DNA of 20,547 nucleotides, taken from assembly GCA_043826085.1 (NCBI GenBank), contig JBDRQW010000065.1, forward strand, positions 1 to 20,547. Reading direction: 5' to 3'. The position numbers and the translations under genes were made by a program. This document shows positions 17,104-20,547 of this stretch, in pieces; positions within the stretch are counted from its first letter, which is position 1; the number at the start of each line of letters is the position of its first letter. The notes under the pieces are model-generated. The model did no database searches. It was not told where the DNA came from and worked only from the letters and a program-made list of their open reading frames with translations. Origin of the DNA: CAXBYZ01 sp043826085. GTDB lineage: Bacteria > Patescibacteriota > Microgenomatia > UBA1400 > CG1-02-47-37.

Positions 17104-19431
17104 TTGAGTAGAGGTGCCTTGTAGGAGTTGATCGCGTTGCTCTTGGTCGTTTTTGGCTTTTTCTTCTTGAAGTTGTTGGATGTATTCCGGTTTGCAGTGG
17201 AGGATAGGTTCGGTACCCGGAACAAAGTATTCGGTTTTGCCACCACAACCATCGCAAGATAGTTGGCCGGTGATGGGACAGATATCTGCCTTAATTAAGT
17301 CTGTTGGAGGGAGAAACTTACTAGGTTCGTAACCTTGCAAGATTTTGAGCATGATGTGGTGCCAGATGGGGGAGGCGCCGGTAATACCGGAAGCTACTTG
17401 GCTCATGGGGGAGTTGTCATTGTTGCCGACCCAAACGGCAGTCAGATAATCGGTGGTATAACCAATAGTCCAGTTGTCTCGTTTATCATTGGTGGTGCCG
17501 GTTTTAACGGCTACTTGGTGGCCGGGAATATTAAGATAAGAGCTTAAACCAAAAGCGGGAATACGAGCATAGGAGTCTGATAGAATGTCTGAGATGATGT
17601 AGGCAATGTTCGAGTCTATAACTTGTTCCCGGCATTCGCCGGGTAAACCTTGCAAAGTTTCATTGGTTTTAGGGGTATTCACCCCTAAGCTATTGATAGA
17701 CTGGTCACAATTAAAACTCATCAGGATTTCTCCCTTGGAATCAATAACTTTTAAGATGGGGTGAAGATTAACTTTTTTTCCAAGATTTGCAAAAGTGGCA
17801 AAGACAACGGCCAGGTCGGTCATTTTTATTTCGGCTCCACCCAGAGTTAAAGAGAGACCATAGCGTTCCGGCTGATTCCAGGTGGTGATGCCAAGTTTTT
17901 TACCTTGTTCGATCATTTTATCGACACCTAAGCTGGCTAGAATTTTTACAGCCGGGACATTGTAAGAATTGGCAAGAGCACTTCGTAAAGTAACATTGCC
18001 ATGGAAGCGATTGTCGTAGTTAACCGGTGAATAGGGCTTAGAGCCGGCAATGTCAAAGGTAATGGGAGAGTCTTTGATGACAGAAGCGGTAGTGTAGCCA
18101 TTTTCCAGAGCCAGAGAGTAGTTAACCGGTTTGATGGCGGAACCGGGTTGACGAAGGCGAGTGGTAACGTTGACTTGACCATCTCGATCAGTGTCAAAGT
18201 AGTCTCTGGAACCAACCATGCTTAAAATCTCACCGGTTTTGGGATTGGTAACCAGAGCTGCACCATTGGTAATATTGAAAGGGGCAACTTTGATAATTTC
18301 GTCTGAAACTATTTGTTGAACAGTTTCTTGAAGTTTGAAATCAAGAGAGGTGATAACGGTGAGACCACCTTGTTCAACTAAAGCTTGGCCATATTCTTTG
18401 ACTAGAATGTCTTTGACAAACATAACAAAGTGAGGAGCTTTGATGTTGGTAAATTGTGGAGCCAGCTTGATTATTTGTTGTTTGGCTAGTTCGGCTTTTA
18501 GGGGGGCAATTAATTTTTCTTCAACCATTCTGTTTAAAACTTGGTGTTGACGATAGATGGAGAGGTGAGGATTTAAACCAAAAGGGGAGTAGGTGGTGGG
18601 AGAAGCCGGGAGGCCGGCAAGTAAAGCGCTCTCGGCCAAATTTAAGTCTTTGACTGATTTTCCAAAGTAGGTTTGAGAGGCTTGCTCGACACCGTAAGCA
18701 GTGCCGCCATAAGAAACTTCATTTAAGTACATTTCTAAGATTTCATCTTTGGAAAAGAGGAGTTCTACTTCTATGGAAAGAATAAGCTCTTTAATTTTTC
18801 TGGTGATGGTTCTTTCTTGTGTAAGTAAAGCGTTTTTGATTAGTTGTTGGGTAATGGTGGAACCGCCTTGGAATTGTTGGCTAAAAATAATTTGATCAAT
18901 TGATCTTAAGATACCTTTTAGGGAAATACCGTTGTGGTTGTAAAATTGGCTGTCTTCAATGGCTAGGGTGGCTTTGATAAAGTGATCGGGAACTTCATTT
19001 AAACTGATAAGAGAGCGGTTTTGATCTTTGTAAAAAGTAAAGAGAAGTTGTTCATTTCGATCATAGATTTTGGTGGAGAGAGTAGGTTCGCGGTTGGTGA
19101 GGTCGGTTGGTTTGGGAAGATCTTTTAAGATGAACCAGTAGAAGGAACTGAAAAAAATGATTAAGATTACAAGAGTAAGTTTTTGCCCGGCATTCGCCGG
19201 GTAAAGTCGTTTAAAGATTTTTTTGAGTGAGGGGTATTCACCCCTCAAATTAATAGAAGGTTTTTGAAGGTTAATCTTTGGTAATGACGGTAGTTTAAGT
19301 GGCTTAATTGACTTTAGTACTTTAGTTAATTGAAATGAGAAATTGAATAGTATTTTTAGAAACAAGAAGATCGATCGATAGGTGAATCGACCAATAATTT
19401 CCAGGGGATAGAAAAAGTTACGATTGCTCAT
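17095..19431 (-). CDS. Class A penicillin-binding protein (PBP1A-type) with two repeat-encoded segments
   Basis: A 778-aa bifunctional peptidoglycan synthase: cytoplasmic N-terminus, membrane helix at about 84-102, GT51 glycosyltransferase with E159 in AIEDSQFY and GGSTITQQLIKN, then a transpeptidase with S431-x-x-K434 in PGSAIKP, S489-Y-N, and K643-T-G in VAVKTGTT. The tail has a cysteine cluster (CPITGQLSCDGCGG). Two stretches come from the double-hairpin repeat. Residues 59-82 (19186-19256) precede the membrane helix. Residues 578-602 (17628-17699) lie between LHPILKVIDSKGEIL and VIDSNIAYIISDIL; the neighbouring paralog is about 19 residues shorter exactly there. Catalytic motifs are intact. 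A TATAAT box 7 nt before the ATG suggests its own leaderless transcript. Confidence 0.95.
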   Translation of the reverse strand: MSNRNFFYPLEIIGRFTYRSIFLFLKILFNFSFQLTKVLKSIKPLKLPSLPKINLQKPSINLRGEYPSLKKIFKRLYPANAGQKLTLVILIIFFSSFYWFILKDLPKPTDLTNREPTLSTKIYDRNEQLLFTFYKDQNRSLISLNEVPDHFIKATLAIEDSQFYNHNGISLKGILRSIDQIIFSQQFQGGSTITQQLIKNALLTQERTITRKIKELILSIEVELLFSKDEILEMYLNEVSYGGTAYGVEQASQTYFGKSVKDLNLAESALLAGLPASPTTYSPFGLNPHLSIYRQHQVLNRMVEEKLIAPLKAELAKQQIIKLAPQFTNIKAPHFVMFVKDILVKEYGQALVEQGGLTVITSLDFKLQETVQQIVSDEIIKVAPFNITNGAALVTNPKTGEILSMVGSRDYFDTDRDGQVNVTTRLRQPGSAIKPVNYSLALENGYTTASVIKDSPITFDIAGSKPYSPVNYDNRFHGNVTLRSALANSYNVPAVKILASLGVDKMIEQGKKLGITTWNQPERYGLSLTLGGAEIKMTDLAVVFATFANLGKKVNLHPILKVIDSKGEILMSFNCDQSINSLGVNTPKTNETLQGLPGECREQVIDSNIAYIISDILSDSYARIPAFGLSSYLNIPGHQVAVKTGTTNDKRDNWTIGYTTDYLTAVWVGNNDNSPMSQVASGITGASPIWHHIMLKILQGYEPSKFLPPTDLIKADICPITGQLSCDGCGGKTEYFVPGTEPILHCKPEYIQQLQEEKAKNDQEQRDQLLQGTSTQSQ
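17323..17345 (-). repeat. Half-copy of the hairpin repeat within the PBP gene
   Basis: The stretch beginning AGGTTCGTAACCTTG on the + strand matches 8010-8032 at 22 of 23 positions. On the minus strand it encodes KILQGYEP near the C-terminus. The paralog has a segment of similar length there, so this copy may replace rather than add residues. Confidence 0.65.
17628..17699 (-). repeat. Double-hairpin element inside the transpeptidase domain
   Basis: Hairpin 1 is CCCGGC-ATTC-GCCGGG (17628-17643). The linker starts TAAACCTTGCAAAG. Hairpin 2 is TTAGGGGT-ATTC-ACCCCTAA (17669-17688), and the end is CTATTGATAG. The element is read in frame without a stop and encodes S578 to R601. Of the three minus-strand frames, the other two meet a TAG near the element's start. 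Confidence 0.88.
19186..19256 (-). repeat. Double-hairpin element near the PBP N-terminus
   Basis: Hairpin 1 is CCCGGC-ATTC-GCCGGG (19186-19201). The linker starts TAAAGTCG. Hairpin 2 is TGAGGGGT-ATTC-ACCCCTCA (19228-19247), and the end is ATTAATAG. It encodes residues 59-82. The hairpins are read in a different phase from those at 17628-17699 (LRGEYPS against LGVNTP), so two phases of the element are usable. Confidence 0.85.
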
Positions 19432-19433
19432 GG

Positions 19434-19448
19434 AGGGTATTATACCCT
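19434..19448 (-). promoter_or_regulatory. -10 box within a palindrome before the PBP gene
   Basis: AGGGTAT-T-ATACCCT is a perfect palindrome centred at 19441. On the minus strand it contains TATAAT (19444-19439), which ends 7 nt before ATG 19431. No good -35 and no Shine-Dalgarno are seen. The palindrome could be an operator or just a hairpin; the promoter reading is moderate. Confidence 0.5.
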
Positions 19449-19468
19449 ATAAGAAAAGAAAAAGGGTG

Positions 19469-19507
19469 AAGGTTCCGAACTAAAACTTCGGAAAGTTGCG
19501 GAACCTT
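19469..19507. repeat. GGTTCCGAAC-type long hairpin between the two PBP genes
   Basis: AAGGTTCCG (19469-19477) pairs with CGGAACCTT (19499-19507), and AACT/AGTT extends the stem after a one-base bulge. The right arm overlaps the stop codon of the upstream PBP gene (19506-19508). It belongs to the same hairpin class as 9472, 11556 and 15319. Confidence 0.75.
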
Positions 19508-20547
19508 AATTTTCAGGAGGGTAGATGTTAACGATGTAGGGGGATTCGATTACTTTACCTTCTTCGTTGACGTCTTTTTGGCAATCTAGGCAGTATTCTT
19601 TTTGAACGGGGTCAGAAAGAATAATTTGTTCTCTTAGTTCGAGGTCGTCGGTTTTGCCTTCAACCGGCGGCTTGTTAGTGCTTTTGTCTATCCAGATACC
19701 TTTTTTGATAAGTGGCTCCATGGTTGGTTCTTGACCTTTTATAAAGTAGTCGAATCTGGTTTCACAGGGGAATTCGGGGTTGGGTCTGAAACCTGATAAA
19801 GTGCAGATTTGAAGACCGATAACGTTTTCCGGTTGGGTGGGGAATTCGTCAGGCTGATCTTTTAAGATAAATTCCATGATGTTATGCCAAATGGGAGCGG
19901 CTCCGGAAACTCCCGAAACCAGATATGGGTGCATGGGGGAGTTGTCATTGTTGCCAACCCAGGTTGAGACTAGAAAAGAAGGGGTGTAGCCAATAGTCCA
20001 GTTATCCCTTAGATCATCGGTGGTACCGGTTTTAACCGAGACGGTTCTATCTGGAATAACTAACTGACTGTAAGTGCCAAAGCCACCGGCTCTGGCGTTG
20101 TTATCAAGAAGGATGTGGGAGATAAGGAAGGCTACTTCGGGTGAGATGGCTTTTTGACCAACCGGAAGTTCATTTTCTAGGTCAATTTCTTCTAGAATTT
20201 TCCCCCGGTAATCTTGAATTTTTAGGATGGGGGTGAGGTCAATTTTTAAACCTTGATTGGCAAAAACTCCAAAGGCCACAGCCATGTCGACCATTTTAAC
20301 TTCACCACCACCCAAGGTGAGGGAGAGACCGTACTTGGATGAGTCTTGGTAAGTGGTGATACCCATGGCGCTGGCAGTGGCCACCATGGCTTCAACTGAG
20401 TTGGCTGCCAGCATTTTAACAGCGGGAATATTATAAGAGTTACCTAAAGCAAAACGCATTTGGGTGGGGCCGTGGAAAGTGTTGTCATAGTTTCTGGGGC
20501 AATAAGAAGTGGGTTGACCGGGGGCATTAAAACAAGTGGGAACATCT
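19506..20547 (-). CDS. Second class A PBP, transpeptidase part (5' end outside the window)
   Basis: The reading frame is open to the window edge, so the gene is cut and the ATG at 20459 is internal. The visible 346 codons are the C-terminal part of a PBP1A-type transpeptidase: NYDNTFHGP (compare NYDNRFHGN in the neighbour), the SYN motif in LGNSYNIPAVK, the KTG triad in VSVKTGTTDDLRDNWTIGYT, and VGNNDNSPM. The SxxK serine is still upstream, outside the window. The tail has EYCLDCQKD, a CxxC, and no long cysteine cluster. It is a tandem paralog of the downstream PBP and lacks that protein's repeat-encoded segment. The stop codon lies in a hairpin repeat arm. Confidence 0.93.
   Translation of the reverse strand, partial: DVPTCFNAPGQPTSYCPRNYDNTFHGPTQMRFALGNSYNIPAVKMLAANSVEAMVATASAMGITTYQDSSKYGLSLTLGGGEVKMVDMAVAFGVFANQGLKIDLTPILKIQDYRGKILEEIDLENELPVGQKAISPEVAFLISHILLDNNARAGGFGTYSQLVIPDRTVSVKTGTTDDLRDNWTIGYTPSFLVSTWVGNNDNSPMHPYLVSGVSGAAPIWHNIMEFILKDQPDEFPTQPENVIGLQICTLSGFRPNPEFPCETRFDYFIKGQEPTMEPLIKKGIWIDKSTNKPPVEGKTDDLELREQIILSDPVQKEYCLDCQKDVNEEGKVIESPYIVNIYPPEN

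Noticed and set aside
1..20547. Alternative genetic code (TGA as glycine)
   Set aside because: TGA ends several genes in the expected places (LOG, gap, rpe, vapC), and no conserved protein is interrupted by it.

Overview
The window looks like a piece of a candidate-phyla-radiation (Patescibacteria) genome, most likely Microgenomates-like. The clues are a moderately AT-rich genome, very tight gene packing with 4-11 nt overlaps, a reduced central carbon gene set scattered in short operons, a SUF pathway with only one SufB/D-type protein, and small lineage-type proteins. TGA works as a stop and tryptophan is encoded by TGG, which argues against the code-25 lineages (Gracilibacteria, Absconditabacteria). 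The lineage is an inference, because no rRNA or ribosomal protein gene is present.

Layout. 1-210: no convincing gene, but a branched inverted repeat. 211-693 (-): an orphan 20 kDa NADH:ubiquinone oxidoreductase/hydrogenase-small-subunit-like protein. 762-4333 (+): glpX, class II aldolase and pgk, a gluconeogenesis/glycolysis operon. 4441-5188: a probable toxin-antitoxin pair, a 59-aa ORF overlapping a PIN-domain gene. 5210-9134: sufC, a sufB/D-family gene, sufS, sufU and an FNR-type flavin reductase. 9261-9461: a 66-aa protein with strong expression signals. 9462-9688: a spacer made almost entirely of hairpins. 9689-10870 (-): a GT4 glycosyltransferase. 10974-11540: an anchored RskA-like domain protein. 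11645-15311: an overlapping operon of a LOG-family protein, rpiB, gap, an rpe-like gene and a PfkB sugar kinase. 15412-16392: an anchored serine hydrolase of the beta-lactamase/PBP fold. 16448-17103: a Phd/VapC toxin-antitoxin pair with a consensus promoter and operator. 17095-20547 (-): two tandem class A penicillin-binding proteins, the second cut by the window end.

The most interesting content is a set of short palindromic repeats spread through spacers and also inside protein-coding genes in frame. One family is a 71-74 bp double hairpin with ATTC loops and compensating stem changes. It lies once in a spacer and twice inside the PBP gene, where it encodes about 24 residues each time; one insertion is absent from the neighbouring paralog. 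A second family has TCGACAAGCTC / TCGATGAACTCGGGACAAG cores. It adds about 16 and 18 residues to GAPDH and shorter stretches to the Rpe-like and RskA-like proteins. A third family of long GGTTACGAAC-type hairpins sits at gene ends. Together they resemble, by analogy only, the Rickettsia palindromic elements.

Several genes also have a -10 box only 6-9 nt before the start codon and no Shine-Dalgarno sequence, which suggests leaderless mRNAs. Other genes carry clear Shine-Dalgarno sequences.
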